Shown here: positions 7,691 to 16,206 of the stretch, in pieces
Layout of the letters: each line of letters begins with the position of its first letter
Numbering within the stretch: the stretch's first letter is position 1
Origin: WVXT01 sp964345635
Lineage (GTDB): Bacteria; UBA6262; WVXT01
NCBI GenBank assembly: GCA_964345635.1
Contig: CAYFRM010000004.1
Location: forward strand, 1 to 21,055
DNA length: 21,055 nt
Direction: 5' to 3'
Position numbers and translations under genes: made by a program
The notes under the pieces: model-generated
Told to the model about the DNA's origin: nothing
Seen by the model: only the letters and a program-made list of their open reading frames with translations
Databases searched by the model: none

Positions 7691-10021
7691 ATGAAAAAAC
7701 TAAAGAAGATTATTCTTATACTTTTTATTATTTTTCTATTTGTCTTTGTGGGGGGAACGATTGCTTTAAGAATTGCTTTTCCTCCGGCAAAAGTGAAAGC
7801 TATGTTGATAGCCAGGATGTCCGAGGTCCTCCGCAGGCAGGTGGAAATGGAAAGTATCTCCGTTGGTCTGAGAGGGCTCAGGGTGAAAGATTTCAAGATC
7901 TCCGAGAAGCCGTCATTCGAAAAAGGAACATTTGTGCAGGCGGGACAGTTTCAGATAAGGCCAAAACTTCTTCCCCTTCTTAAAAAGCAGATTTCCATAA
8001 GTGAAGTTAAGCTCATCTCTCCGAAAATAAATGTTGTCAGGAATGCAGACCGCTCGTTTAATTTCAGCGACCTTATGGTAGAGAAATTAACCGAGACAAA
8101 GAAAGAAGAAAAGGTTAAAAAGGCAGAAAAAAGTCGGCCGGCGAAAGTTAAGCCGATAGCTTTCTCTTTTCTCGTATCGAAAGTATCTATCTCCGGGGGA
8201 GAGGTGAAATTTGTGGACAGGACGCCACAGAAGCTATCGGCAGATTTGAAGAACATTGACCTTAGCGTTTACGGCATTTCTCTTGTTTCACCTTTCTTTG
8301 TGGAAGCCTCTTTTGACGTGGCGAAGGAGAAATTGGAGGGGTCACTTGCCTTTAAAGGAAGCGTGAACATAAAAGAAGAGAATATCAAGATTAAAGAGGC
8401 TTCGGCCAGTATGGCGGGTGCAGGGATAAGAGCTACCGGGAGTGTGGAGAAGTTTATGGAGCCGGAGAATCTCTCCTTTGCCGTTAATATAAGAGGGGGA
8501 GATTTTGCTCTGGAGAAGCTTTCCCGGACATTCTCTTTCCCTAAAGATTTCAAAATTTCCGGCGAGCCGGATATAAATGCAGATGTATCCGGGAATTTGA
8601 AGAGAATCAAGATTAAAGGCAACGTCGATATTAGAAAAGTCGAGGCATTGTTCAAGGACTCATTCCGCAAACCTTCCGGTATTGATGGGGGAATGGCTGT
8701 CGATATTTTTCTTGAAGACGCCAATATTCTGAAACTGAACTCAATATCCATGGCCCTGGGTGAGATAAGAGCTTCCGGCTCCGGAAGGGTGGTAGGCCTT
8801 AGAGAGGAGAGAAGACTCGATCTAAGAGTTTATCTGGAAAAATTTGATATGAAATCTCTCCATGGGTTGGTTTCTGTCGCCAGGGACTACGGGCTGGGAG
8901 GAACGGTGGCAGGGGAGACAAGGATTTCCGGTCTACCGAAATCGATAAATATTTCCGGAAAGATAGGCGTAAAAAATGTAGAATCGGTTCAGAAAGAGAT
9001 GAGCGTGAAACTGGACAGATCGGATTTAAAATATTCGGGAAATATCAACAATTTCAAGAAGCCGACTATCAATTTTGACCTGGATACGGGCACAGTGGAA
9101 GTGAAGGCGGCGGAGGAATTGAAAAAGCCAGAAAAAGGGAAGCCAGGAACAAAGGAAACGAAAAAAGAGCCACCGGCTGTACGAGGGAAGCCATCTCCTA
9201 AAGTCGGGATTCCACCGGATGCTGCGGTCTCCGGAAAAATCAAGCTCAAGAAACTGACCTTTCAAAACTATCAGATATCCGACTGTTCGGCGAAACTGGA
9301 CATTGCTAAATCGAAACTTAATCTGAAACTTCTTTCTCTATCAGCGTATGATGGTAATATGAAGGGCTCTCTCTCAGCCGACCTTAAAGATACTTCTTTA
9401 GAGCAACTCAAATTCAGTCTCGATAGTGACGTTAAGAATATCGATATGCATAAGGTCATCCAATCTACGGGTAAGAAATTGAAAGGGCAGTTTTACGCCA
9501 TAGCTTCGGGAAACCTGAAATTATCCGGCAGGGGAAAAGATTTTTCCAAATTGAACGGCTCGGGTCTGGTAGAGATAAAAGAGGTGAAGATAAAGGGAAT
9601 AAAGATTCTGGACAGAATTGCCTCTGCTGCGAAGATTCCCGAACTTAAAGAGACAAATTTCAAATCGGCAAACGGGAAGGTTACCATTAAAAAAGGAAAG
9701 GTGTATTTTACAGACGTGAAAACAGAAGGCGGAGACAAACTGGATGCTTATTGTTCCGGCAATGCCGATCTGGTTAAGAAGAGGCAGGATGTAAAAGGTG
9801 ATATTAAACTTACCAAAGAATACTCCGGGGGAGATTTTGCCAAGTATGCCGGTGACGCGGAAGGAAGAGTAACCGTGCCGTTTAAGATTGACGGAACATT
9901 TGAAGACCCGAAAGTTAATATTGACTGGGGGAAATTGACCAAGAAGGCAGCAGAAAAGGCTGCCGAAGACGTTTTGAAAAAAGAGATAGAAAAAGGCCTA
10001 AAAAAACTTTTCAAGAAATAG
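7691..10021 (+). CDS. AsmA family envelope protein
   Basis: The 776-residue product has one N-terminal membrane helix (about residues 6-28), followed by an AsmA-type opening (AFPPAKVKAMLIARMSEVLRRQVEMESISVGL). Long beta-rich repeats with phrases such as ISGEPDINADVSGNLKRIKIKG and LKLSGRGKDFSKLNGSGLVEIK follow. The C-terminal 200 residues resemble the AsmA C-terminal domain (ILDRIASAAKIPELKETNFKSANGKVTI, then a DGTFEDPKVNIDW ending). Two lysine-rich linkers (about 134-150 and 474-505) separate beta blocks. AsmA-like proteins form bridge-like structures thought to move phospholipid between the inner and outer membranes; that role here is inferred. The C-terminus is a basic coiled segment. The ATG is supported by the N-terminal anchor; the upstream signal is GGGTTAAGAAAG, which is weak. 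Confidence 0.85.
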   Translation: MKKLKKIILILFIIFLFVFVGGTIALRIAFPPAKVKAMLIARMSEVLRRQVEMESISVGLRGLRVKDFKISEKPSFEKGTFVQAGQFQIRPKLLPLLKKQISISEVKLISPKINVVRNADRSFNFSDLMVEKLTETKKEEKVKKAEKSRPAKVKPIAFSFLVSKVSISGGEVKFVDRTPQKLSADLKNIDLSVYGISLVSPFFVEASFDVAKEKLEGSLAFKGSVNIKEENIKIKEASASMAGAGIRATGSVEKFMEPENLSFAVNIRGGDFALEKLSRTFSFPKDFKISGEPDINADVSGNLKRIKIKGNVDIRKVEALFKDSFRKPSGIDGGMAVDIFLEDANILKLNSISMALGEIRASGSGRVVGLREERRLDLRVYLEKFDMKSLHGLVSVARDYGLGGTVAGETRISGLPKSINISGKIGVKNVESVQKEMSVKLDRSDLKYSGNINNFKKPTINFDLDTGTVEVKAAEELKKPEKGKPGTKETKKEPPAVRGKPSPKVGIPPDAAVSGKIKLKKLTFQNYQISDCSAKLDIAKSKLNLKLLSLSAYDGNMKGSLSADLKDTSLEQLKFSLDSDVKNIDMHKVIQSTGKKLKGQFYAIASGNLKLSGRGKDFSKLNGSGLVEIKEVKIKGIKILDRIASAAKIPELKETNFKSANGKVTIKKGKVYFTDVKTEGGDKLDAYCSGNADLVKKRQDVKGDIKLTKEYSGGDFAKYAGDAEGRVTVPFKIDGTFEDPKVNIDWGKLTKKAAEKAAEDVLKKEIEKGLKKLFKK

Positions 10022-10039
10022 AATCTTCCCCGTGTGAAT

Positions 10040-10075
10040 CCTCTCCCCTTGGGGGAGAGGGAAAGGGTGAGGGGG
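10040..10075 (+). repeat. Dispersed CTCTCCCC/GGGGAGAG repeat, copy B
   Basis: CCTCTCCCC, a short centre, GGGGGAGAGGG, then AAAGGGTGAGGGGG. It is the same unit as at 6567-6604 and 19557-19592. It sits just after the AsmA-like gene and before tRNA-Ala, and its hairpin could act as a weak transcript end. Confidence 0.85.
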
Positions 10076-10102
10076 AGAGGCTTGAGCGGAGCGAAAGGCG
10101 AT

Positions 10103-10175
10103 GGGGCAGTAGTTCAGTTGGGAGAACGCATCCCTCGCACGGATGAGGTCAGGGGTTCGAATCCCCTCTGCTCCA
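10103..10175 (+). tRNA. tRNA-Ala (anticodon CGC)
   Basis: The 73-nt cloverleaf has acceptor GGGGCAG paired with CTGCTCC. This includes the G3-U70 wobble that identifies alanine tRNAs. The anticodon stem CATCC/GGATG encloses loop CTCGCAC with anticodon CGC. The T arm is AGGGGTTCGAATCCCCT and the discriminator is A. CCA is not encoded. Confidence 0.96.
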
Positions 10176-10189
10176 CATAATTATCCAGG

Positions 10190-10203
10190 AAAGGGGTCAG
10201 AGT
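10190..10203 (+). repeat. AAAGGGGTCAGAGT repeat motif, copy 2, overlapping a start codon
   Basis: Identical to 6707-6720. Its AAGGGG lies 5 nt before the GTG start at 10202, and its last two bases are the first two of that GTG. The repeat therefore appears to supply both the ribosome-binding site and part of the start codon of the next gene. Confidence 0.6.
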
Positions 10204-11293
10204 GATTAAATGTCCGAAATGCGGTTATGAGAACAAAGATGATGCATTATACTGCGGAATGTGTTATGAACCGTTCAGGAAAATGGCGGAACCTCCCAAA
10301 TTTCCTGACCCCGAAGAAGAAAAAGCTTCGTTTTTACAGAAAGACGCATGTATTAACCATCCCGACCGCCCGGCGCAGGGATTTTGCGCAGTCTGTCAAC
10401 GCGATTTCTGTTTTGAATGTCTTCAGGAAAAAGACGGACAATTAATGTGCAGTCAATGTTCCCAAGGGGTAGTGTCAAAGAGAACAAAATATGGTCAAGG
10501 AATCACACGCGAGCAATACGGGATAATTGCCCCCGAAAAAGGTTTTTTCCGCAAATGCTGGGAACTGATTATATATCCCAGGAGATTTTTTGAAGAACTA
10601 CCTCAGGAAGGCGGTTATGGCGCACCGATAAAGTTTTACATAGTAGCGCTGGGTTTGCTTCTTGCGGCAATTTGCATGCCTACGTTAATATTTTCTCTCG
10701 CCAAACCGATAAATCAACTCGCCGCCCTGACGGGCGTGGGGATTCTGTTCTTGATGTTCTCTTTAATTGGCTTGGTGGGTATATTGGGTCTCTTTATTAA
10801 TGCGGGCATTTACCATTTCTTTGTGATGTTATTTGCCGGAAAGAGAGGTTACGAGCAGACTTTTCGCGTGGCTACTTATACAGCTGTAGTCACCGGTGTC
10901 TGGACTATTGGTTTATACCTTCTTTTACTTATTTTTGTCGGAGGCGATCTATTGTCTACATTCCTCGCTGCCGGGGCCACCAGATCACCTGAAGCTATTC
11001 TATATTTTGCCGGACAATTTAAGAGCACTCTAATGTTCTGGACAATAATTTATGTTCTGTTCTGGCTTTACGTGACTTTTGTTGTTCAGGTGGAAGGATT
11101 CAAGAAATTCCAAATTCTTACCACTCCCAGGGCAATTGGGGTTGTAATTTGTCCTGTTGTCTTCTGGGGTCTATTCAGTTTTCTTATTCCTGAAAGAGAA
11201 AAAGTGCCGTATCGCAAAGAATATAAGATAAGACAAATAGATTACCATATGGAAGGTTACGATGCCTTACCTGGTATTAGCGCTAAAATATAG
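10202..11293 (+). CDS. Zinc-ribbon/B-box plus Yip1-like multi-pass membrane protein
   Basis: The 363-residue product begins with a zinc ribbon (C4xxC7 and C18xxC21) and then a second cysteine/histidine-rich segment resembling a B-box finger (CINHPDRPAQGFCAVCQRDF, then CFECL and CSQC; residues 50-86). After a linker comes a hydrophobic half with about five membrane segments (145-167, 174-201, 222-246, 274-296, 306-329), resembling Yip1-type domains; ELIIYPRRFFEELP before the first helix is typical of these proteins. The start is GTG, chosen because the zinc ribbon begins at once and a purine-rich AAGGGG precedes it. It overlaps the dnaX start by 32 nt, so translation is probably coupled. The function of this bacterial family is unknown. 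Confidence 0.82.
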   Translation: MIKCPKCGYENKDDALYCGMCYEPFRKMAEPPKFPDPEEEKASFLQKDACINHPDRPAQGFCAVCQRDFCFECLQEKDGQLMCSQCSQGVVSKRTKYGQGITREQYGIIAPEKGFFRKCWELIIYPRRFFEELPQEGGYGAPIKFYIVALGLLLAAICMPTLIFSLAKPINQLAALTGVGILFLMFSLIGLVGILGLFINAGIYHFFVMLFAGKRGYEQTFRVATYTAVVTGVWTIGLYLLLLIFVGGDLLSTFLAAGATRSPEAILYFAGQFKSTLMFWTIIYVLFWLYVTFVVQVEGFKKFQILTTPRAIGVVICPVVFWGLFSFLIPEREKVPYRKEYKIRQIDYHMEGYDALPGISAKI

Positions 11294-12977
11294 ACCGCAA
11301 ACGTTCGATGAAATTGTGGGGCAGGAGCACGTCTGCGAGACTTTAAAGAACGCCATTGCCTCAGGCAAAGTTGCCCACGCTTACCTCTTTTCAGGCCCCA
11401 GAGGTATAGGCAAGACAACCACGGCGCGCATATTGGCTAAAGCATTAAACTGCAAAGAAGGTCCCACGTCCCAACCCTGCAACAAGTGCACATCCTGCGT
11501 GGAAATTGCCCGGGGCAGCTCCATTGACGTTCTGGAAATCGATGGCGCATCCAACAGGGGGATTGATGAGATAAGGGCTTTGCGGGAGAACGTAAAATTT
11601 GCTCCCGTCTCTTCTCGCTACAAAATCTATATTATTGATGAAGCGCATCAGATTACTCACGACGCTTTCAATGCACTTCTGAAGACTCTGGAGGAGCCTC
11701 CTCGCCATATCATTTTTATGCTGGCTACCACTCAGCCGGAGAGGATTCCGGCCACCATCCTTTCCCGCTGCCAGAGGTTTTCTTTTAAATTGATTCCTCA
11801 GAAGAAAATCTTTGACAGGCTGAATTACATTGTGGGGAAGGAAAAACTGAAAATAGATAAAGAGGCACTCAATCTAATTGCTTACAGAGGAGAAGGGAGT
11901 CTCAGGGATGCCCAGAGCCTGCTCGATCAGGTTATCTCTTACGCTGGTGGCAAGAAGATAAGTCCGGAGGAGACAAATTTCATTCTGGGCGTTCTTCCCT
12001 TTGAGCGCCTGGTAGAATTTTCCGACCTGATTGCCGAGCACAAAGCCAGGGAGATTCTCTCCCTGATAGATGAGATAACCGAATCCGGCTATAACCTTCA
12101 CCAGTTTATCAAAGACCTGAGACAACATTTCAGAAATATGCTGCTTATGAAAGTGGCAGGAGAAGATACAAAGATTCTGGAACTTCCCGATAAGCATCGG
12201 GAAATCCTTCTCCGGGGAAAAGAACAGTTTACGGAAGAAAACCTGGTGAGGATTATCGACCTTCTCAGCAAGACCTACGAATCTATGAAGTGGAGCGAAC
12301 AGCCGCGGCTGGTGATAGAGGTAGAAATGTTCCGTCTCTGTCAACCGTATATTCCTATTGGAGAGATTATTGAGAGAATCGGGAAACTGGAAAAGTCGCT
12401 AACTATTGAAGAAAGAGAAAAAACGCCACCCGAGGAAAAATATGTCTCTCCAGCGGAAAAAGCTTCTCCCAAAATTAAGGAGAAAGAGAAACCGTATGCT
12501 GCAGGGGTTTCCCGGATTGAAGAAATTACAGAGCGCTGGGAGGAAGTTCTGGAATCTGTCAGGAAACAGGATACTCCCCTCCACGCTTGCCTCGTCGAGA
12601 GCACGCCCGACCGTCTGGAAGGTAATATCCTTTATCTTGTTTTCCCCAGGAGTCACAGTTTCCATAAGGATAGGGTGGCGAAGAAGTCAAATATTGTTGA
12701 AGGAGCTTTGCAGGAAGTGCTGGGCAAGGAAATAAAGATAAGGTGCATAACCGGCGAGACTGATACTACCTCCCGTGCCAAAGAGAATACAGAGGAAGAG
12801 ATGGAAGCAAATTCTGAAGAGTTTTTGACAGAGCCCGAGCCGGAGCAGGAACTGGAAGCTCCGCCTCAAGGGCCGGCTTTCAACTCCGGGGAAAAGAAAG
12901 GAGTTGACCCAGTCGTAGAAAAAGTGCTCAAAATGTTCGAAGGAGAAATTGTGAAGGAGGAGCCCGAAGAGAAATAA
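11262..12977 (+). CDS. dnaX: DNA polymerase III subunit gamma/tau
   Basis: The 571-residue product is the clamp-loader ATPase of the replicative polymerase. Visible features are the N-terminal YRPQTFDEIVGQEHV, the Walker A loop GPRGIGKTT (45-53), a zinc module with C64, C73, C76 and C79, Walker B IIDEAH (124-129), the LLKTLEEPP segment, and the SRC arginine-finger motif (168-170). The conserved AAA+ and collar domains end near residue 375. A charged linker follows, then a tau-like region with the motif EVLESVRKQDTPLHACL. The ATG lies inside the preceding gene with GGAAGG upstream. A run of six A at 12418-12423 could allow a -1 shift reaching a stop at 12476, giving a gamma-like form of about 405 residues; this is speculative. 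Confidence 0.96.
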   Translation: MPYLVLALKYRPQTFDEIVGQEHVCETLKNAIASGKVAHAYLFSGPRGIGKTTTARILAKALNCKEGPTSQPCNKCTSCVEIARGSSIDVLEIDGASNRGIDEIRALRENVKFAPVSSRYKIYIIDEAHQITHDAFNALLKTLEEPPRHIIFMLATTQPERIPATILSRCQRFSFKLIPQKKIFDRLNYIVGKEKLKIDKEALNLIAYRGEGSLRDAQSLLDQVISYAGGKKISPEETNFILGVLPFERLVEFSDLIAEHKAREILSLIDEITESGYNLHQFIKDLRQHFRNMLLMKVAGEDTKILELPDKHREILLRGKEQFTEENLVRIIDLLSKTYESMKWSEQPRLVIEVEMFRLCQPYIPIGEIIERIGKLEKSLTIEEREKTPPEEKYVSPAEKASPKIKEKEKPYAAGVSRIEEITERWEEVLESVRKQDTPLHACLVESTPDRLEGNILYLVFPRSHSFHKDRVAKKSNIVEGALQEVLGKEIKIRCITGETDTTSRAKENTEEEMEANSEEFLTEPEPEQELEAPPQGPAFNSGEKKGVDPVVEKVLKMFEGEIVKEEPEEK

Positions 12978-12993
12978 TTTCGGCAAAATTCAA

Positions 12994-13593
12994 ATGCCTA
13001 TCCATTCCGAAACTTTACAGAGACTAATATCGGCTTTACACCGTTTGCCAGGCATCGGGCCGAAGAGCGCCCAGAGGTTGGCATTCCATATATTGAAGAG
13101 CTCCCGGGCAGAGGCTAACGAGTTGGCTCAGGCTATCCTGGGGGCAAAGGAGAAGATGAAGAGCTGCTCTGTCTGTGGGAATATTACCGATAACGACCCT
13201 TGTTCCATATGCGACGATTCTACCAGAGACGGAAGTATGGTCTGCGTCGTGGAACAGCCGCAGGACATATTCGTTTTTGAAAAGATGGGAGAGTATAAGG
13301 GGGCGTACCACGTGCTTATGGGCGCGCTCTCTCCGCTCGACGGAGTCGGACCCGACGATTTAAGAATGAAGGAACTGGTCACAAGAATTAATCAGGGCAA
13401 AATTAGAGAAGTGATAATCGGTACAAATCCGAACGTGGAAGGCGAAGCAACCGCTACTTATCTCTCAAAACTAATCAAGCCTCTGGGAGTGAAAGTAACC
13501 CGCCTGGCGCAGGGAATTCCTATGGGTGGAGATCTGGAGTATGCCGACGAAGTCACCCTGGCTAAAGCCCTGGAAGGCAGGCGAGAGGTTTGA
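12994..13593 (+). CDS. recR: Recombination mediator protein RecR
   Basis: The 199-residue product has the full RecR layout. A helix-hairpin-helix comes first (LPGIGPKSAQRLAFHIL, 18-34). A four-cysteine zinc finger follows (C58, C61, C70, C73). The Toprim domain has VCVVEQPQDIFVFEKMGEYKGAYHVLMGALSPLDGVGP and TNPNVEGEATATYL. The C-terminal Walker-like segment ends RLAQGIPMGGDLEYADEVTLAKALEGRR. RecR acts with RecF/RecO to load RecA at gapped DNA. It starts 16 nt after dnaX; no clear ribosome-binding site lies in that gap, so translation may be coupled to dnaX. The usual intervening gene ybaB is missing here. Confidence 0.97.
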   Translation: MPIHSETLQRLISALHRLPGIGPKSAQRLAFHILKSSRAEANELAQAILGAKEKMKSCSVCGNITDNDPCSICDDSTRDGSMVCVVEQPQDIFVFEKMGEYKGAYHVLMGALSPLDGVGPDDLRMKELVTRINQGKIREVIIGTNPNVEGEATATYLSKLIKPLGVKVTRLAQGIPMGGDLEYADEVTLAKALEGRREV

Positions 13594-13752
13594 AATTAAG
13601 ATTCCTCTCCTTAATTGGTCTCTTCATTTAAAGTATGTCTTCCCCTATGATGGGTAACTTCTGGAAAGAATATTATCTTTCCTATGAAACCCTGGGGTTC
13701 GGACTCTCACGATGCTCTTTTCTGGAAACAGAATAGTAATTCAGGGAGGTGA

Positions 13753-14823
13753 ATGGCAATGGCAAAAATCATAAAAAAAGTATCAAGGAAAACAGGCCTT
13801 CCGCCAGGCACTCTGATCCATGTGGGTAAGAAGGGAGAAGAAAGGGTAAATATTTCCATCATTGATTACGATGAAAAGCGCTATCAGGAAAAAGAAACAG
13901 AAAACGTTGAAGAGTGCTTTCCTTTCAAGGATAAACCGACTGTAACCTGGATAAATATAGGGGCCCTTCATAAAACAGAAATCATAGAGAAAATAGGAAA
14001 ACATTTTAATCTGCATCCTCTTTTGCTGGAAGATATTTTGAACACCGACCAGCGCCCCAAAATAGAAGATTTTGGCGATTATATTTTCGCCGTCCTAAAA
14101 ATGCTCTATTATGATGAAAAGGAGAAAGAGATAATTTCCGAACAGGTTAGTTTAATTATCGGTTCAAATTTCGTCATTTCATTCCAGGAGAGAGAAGGAG
14201 ATGTATTTAATCCCATAAGAGACAGAATTAGAAATGCCAAAGGGAGAATAAGAAAAATGGGTGCGGATTATCTTGCTTACGCTCTGATAGACGCAATTGT
14301 GGATAACTATTTCATAATTCTGGAGAAAATCGGGGATAAGATAGAAAGAATGGAAGATAAGCTGGTGAGGAATCCCACTCCTGAGACCTTGCAGACGATA
14401 CACAATCTAAAAAGAGATACGATTTTCCTGCGCAAGTCCGTGTGGCCCCTGAGAGAAGGCATTAGCATTCTGGAGAGGTCAGAGTCTCCCCTTATTCAGG
14501 AATCAACGCGGATATTCCTGAGAGATGTGTATGACCATACTATTCAGGTTATTGACAGTATAGAGACGTTCAGGGATATGGTTTCCGGAATGCTCGATAT
14601 TTACCTTTCCAGCGTCAGTAACAGGATGAACGAAGTGATGAAAGTGTTAACCATAATAGCTACCATATTCATTCCGTTGACCTTTATTGCCGGTATTTAT
14701 GGGATGAATTTCAAATATATGCCGGAACTGGAATGGCGCTGGGCGTATTTTGGCGTCCTGGCCATTATGGTTATTGTCGGCGTTTTGATGATTTCTTATT
14801 TCAGAAGAAAGAAATGGTTCTAA
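13753..14823 (+). CDS. corA: CorA-family magnesium/cobalt transporter
   Basis: The 356-residue product matches bacterial CorA, a homopentameric Mg2+ channel of the inner membrane. A soluble N-terminal domain (about 1-245) is followed by a long stalk helix. Two C-terminal membrane segments flank the signature YGMN (316-319); the sequence then continues FKYMPELEWRWAY and ends with a basic tail (RRKKW). The length is close to the well-known Thermotoga protein. Two in-frame ATG codons (13753 and 13759) are possible; GGGAGG at 13744-13749 is 3 nt from the first and 9 nt from the second, so the second may be used. The 159-nt upstream gap shows a 7-bp AT-rich hairpin at 13594-13616 but no recognisable magnesium riboswitch. 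Confidence 0.95.
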   Translation: MAMAKIIKKVSRKTGLPPGTLIHVGKKGEERVNISIIDYDEKRYQEKETENVEECFPFKDKPTVTWINIGALHKTEIIEKIGKHFNLHPLLLEDILNTDQRPKIEDFGDYIFAVLKMLYYDEKEKEIISEQVSLIIGSNFVISFQEREGDVFNPIRDRIRNAKGRIRKMGADYLAYALIDAIVDNYFIILEKIGDKIERMEDKLVRNPTPETLQTIHNLKRDTIFLRKSVWPLREGISILERSESPLIQESTRIFLRDVYDHTIQVIDSIETFRDMVSGMLDIYLSSVSNRMNEVMKVLTIIATIFIPLTFIAGIYGMNFKYMPELEWRWAYFGVLAIMVIVGVLMISYFRRKKWF

Positions 14824-14842
14824 AACAAGAAGGAGGCATTTT

Positions 14843-15565
14843 ATGAATCTACTGTTATTCATATTTACAGTCATTGTGTCATTCATAGCGGTAAGAATAG
14901 GAGCCATTGCATTCCAATTGACGGGTCTGGAATGGTCTCTGGCCAAATTCCAGGCGCTCTCCTGCTTTACGGCGACGGGATTTACCACAAAAGAAGCGGA
15001 ACTGATTACCGGCCACCCGCAAAGACGGCGCATTGCCACAATTCTTATTGTGATAGGTCACGCGGGTTTTGTTACCTTAATTGCCACATTCGCCAATTCA
15101 TTAAGACCACACGCTGGTATGCCCAAGTTTACCATTCCTTTTTTACACGCTATCATTCCTTCCGGCCTGTTCCCATGGATAAATTTGATAATTATCATAT
15201 TTGCCGTTTACGTCATTTATAAAGTTTCTACGCGCACCAGATTTGCCGCAAAAGTAACCAGATTCTTAAAGGCGCGTATAGTTAAAAGGGAAATTGTTAA
15301 ACCCGTTTCTTTCGAGGAGCTTCTGGTGGCCACTGGCGGTTACGGTGTCTCCAGTGTCGAAATTCGTAAAGACAGTCCCGTATTGGGTAAAACAATCCTT
15401 GAGTCAGATTTAAGACAACACGACATTACAATTCTGGCCGTGGAGAGGGAGGGACAGACGATTCCTAACCCTGCGGCGGAGACAAAAATTCTCCTGGGTG
15501 ATAAACTTGTATGTTTCGGGAAGTTAGAAAATATCAGAAAAGAATTAAGCTTATCCCTTCAATAA
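14843..15565 (+). CDS. Membrane protein with C-terminal TrkA-C (RCK_C) domain
   Basis: The 240-residue product has about three membrane segments (1-20, 58-82 and 108-128) and then a soluble C-terminal RCK_C/TrkA-C domain (about 155-240; SSVEIRKDSPVLGKTILESDLRQHDITILAVEREGQTIPNPAAETKILLGDKLVCFGK). Between the first two helices lies ALSCFTATGFTTKEAELITGHPQRRRIA, a conserved block in a family I know only as a TrkA-C-containing membrane protein. RCK_C domains bind ligands and gate cation transporters, so a role in cation handling is likely, and it starts 19 nt after corA. The TGFTT segment recalls potassium-pore sequences, but I would not call it a channel. An AGGAGG site precedes the ATG. Confidence 0.8.
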   Translation: MNLLLFIFTVIVSFIAVRIGAIAFQLTGLEWSLAKFQALSCFTATGFTTKEAELITGHPQRRRIATILIVIGHAGFVTLIATFANSLRPHAGMPKFTIPFLHAIIPSGLFPWINLIIIIFAVYVIYKVSTRTRFAAKVTRFLKARIVKREIVKPVSFEELLVATGGYGVSSVEIRKDSPVLGKTILESDLRQHDITILAVEREGQTIPNPAAETKILLGDKLVCFGKLENIRKELSLSLQ

Positions 15566-15604
15566 TTATAGTAAGGCCCGGGAAGGCAGGAAAGAGCTCT
15601 TAAG

Positions 15605-15994
15605 TTAAGATTTCTCTTCTTTTAGTAGCGGAGAAGATATCAAGAAGTCAGCCGTGGAGTGATTACAGGCAATAGGTATATCGTGCAGGACAGCCAGCCT
15701 GAGGACCGCTTTTATATCCACATCGTGCGGATGGATGGATAAGGGGTCCCAGAAGAAAATAATAAGGTCTGCCCTTTTTTCTGCTATCATCGCTCCCACC
15801 TGGGAGTCTCCTCCCAGAGGGCCGCTCAGAAGAAGGTTGACCGGCAGTCCCGTATCTTTTATAATTCTTTCTCCTGTTGCCTTTGTTGAATAGATATCAA
15901 ACTTTTCCAATGTGCCTTTGTTGAATTTTACCCAATCAACCATATCTTTCTTCTTGCCATTATGGGCGACAAGTACCATAGTCTTCTTTTTCAT
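15605..15994 (-). CDS. mgsA: Methylglyoxal synthase
   Basis: The 129-residue product converts dihydroxyacetone phosphate to methylglyoxal and phosphate, a cytoplasmic bypass of lower glycolysis that relieves phosphate limitation. Motifs match the family: VLVAHNGKKKDMV (H11), LLLSGPLGGDSQVGA with the catalytic aspartate D63, and IIFFWDPLSIHPHDVDIKALLRLA-like sequence with H89. It is shorter than E. coli MgsA (152 residues) at both ends but complete over the core. An open frame extends 54 codons upstream, but that part overlaps the promoter region and a repeat. AGGAG (GAGAGGAGCAC) directly before the ATG at 15994 supports this start. It is the only minus-strand gene here and converges with the TrkA-C gene. 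Confidence 0.94.
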   Translation of the reverse strand: MKKKTMVLVAHNGKKKDMVDWVKFNKGTLEKFDIYSTKATGERIIKDTGLPVNLLLSGPLGGDSQVGAMIAEKRADLIIFFWDPLSIHPHDVDIKAVLRLAVLHDIPIACNHSTADFLISSPLLKEEKS

Positions 15995-16039
15995 CGTATT
16001 TGTGCTCCTCTCACTAAATAATTTCTTCAGAGTAGCTTC

Positions 16040-16068
16040 AATATAGCATATCTGACAGGGAAAGACAA
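16040..16068 (-). promoter_or_regulatory. Sigma70-type promoter of mgsA
   Basis: Read on the minus strand, TTGTCT (16063-16068) is followed by a 17-nt spacer and TATATT (16040-16045), with TGC directly before the -10, making an extended -10. This places the start of transcription near 16033, about 40 nt before the ATG. Confidence 0.6.
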
Positions 16069-16113
16069 TATATTTGGCTTTTCTGTAGCAGCCAAGCACA
16101 AACTTTGTTCCTC

Positions 16114-16172
16114 GTAGGGGACGGACTCTGTGCCGTCCCTGCCTTGGGACGGCCACGGAGTGCCGCCCCTAC
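16114..16172 (+). repeat. 59-nt palindromic intergenic repeat between mgsA and the reductase gene
   Basis: The left arm begins GTAGGGGACGGACTCTG and the right arm is its near-perfect reverse complement, ending GTGCCGCCCCTAC. It looks like a dispersed palindromic repeat of a kind common in bacterial intergenic regions. It sits upstream of both divergent genes, 35 nt before the reductase ATG, and would form a strong hairpin in that leader RNA. Confidence 0.8.
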
Positions 16173-16206
16173 ATTGAGGCAGAGTATTGAAAAAAAGGAG
16201 GTCCAA

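Noticed and set aside
13594..13752. Possible magnesium riboswitch before corA
   Set aside because: No M-box-like conserved sequence or multi-helix fold could be drawn; only a short AT-rich hairpin is present.
15995..16156. N-terminal extension of MgsA upstream of 15994
   Set aside because: It overlaps the promoter and the palindromic repeat, and the family start plus the ribosome-binding site fit 15994.
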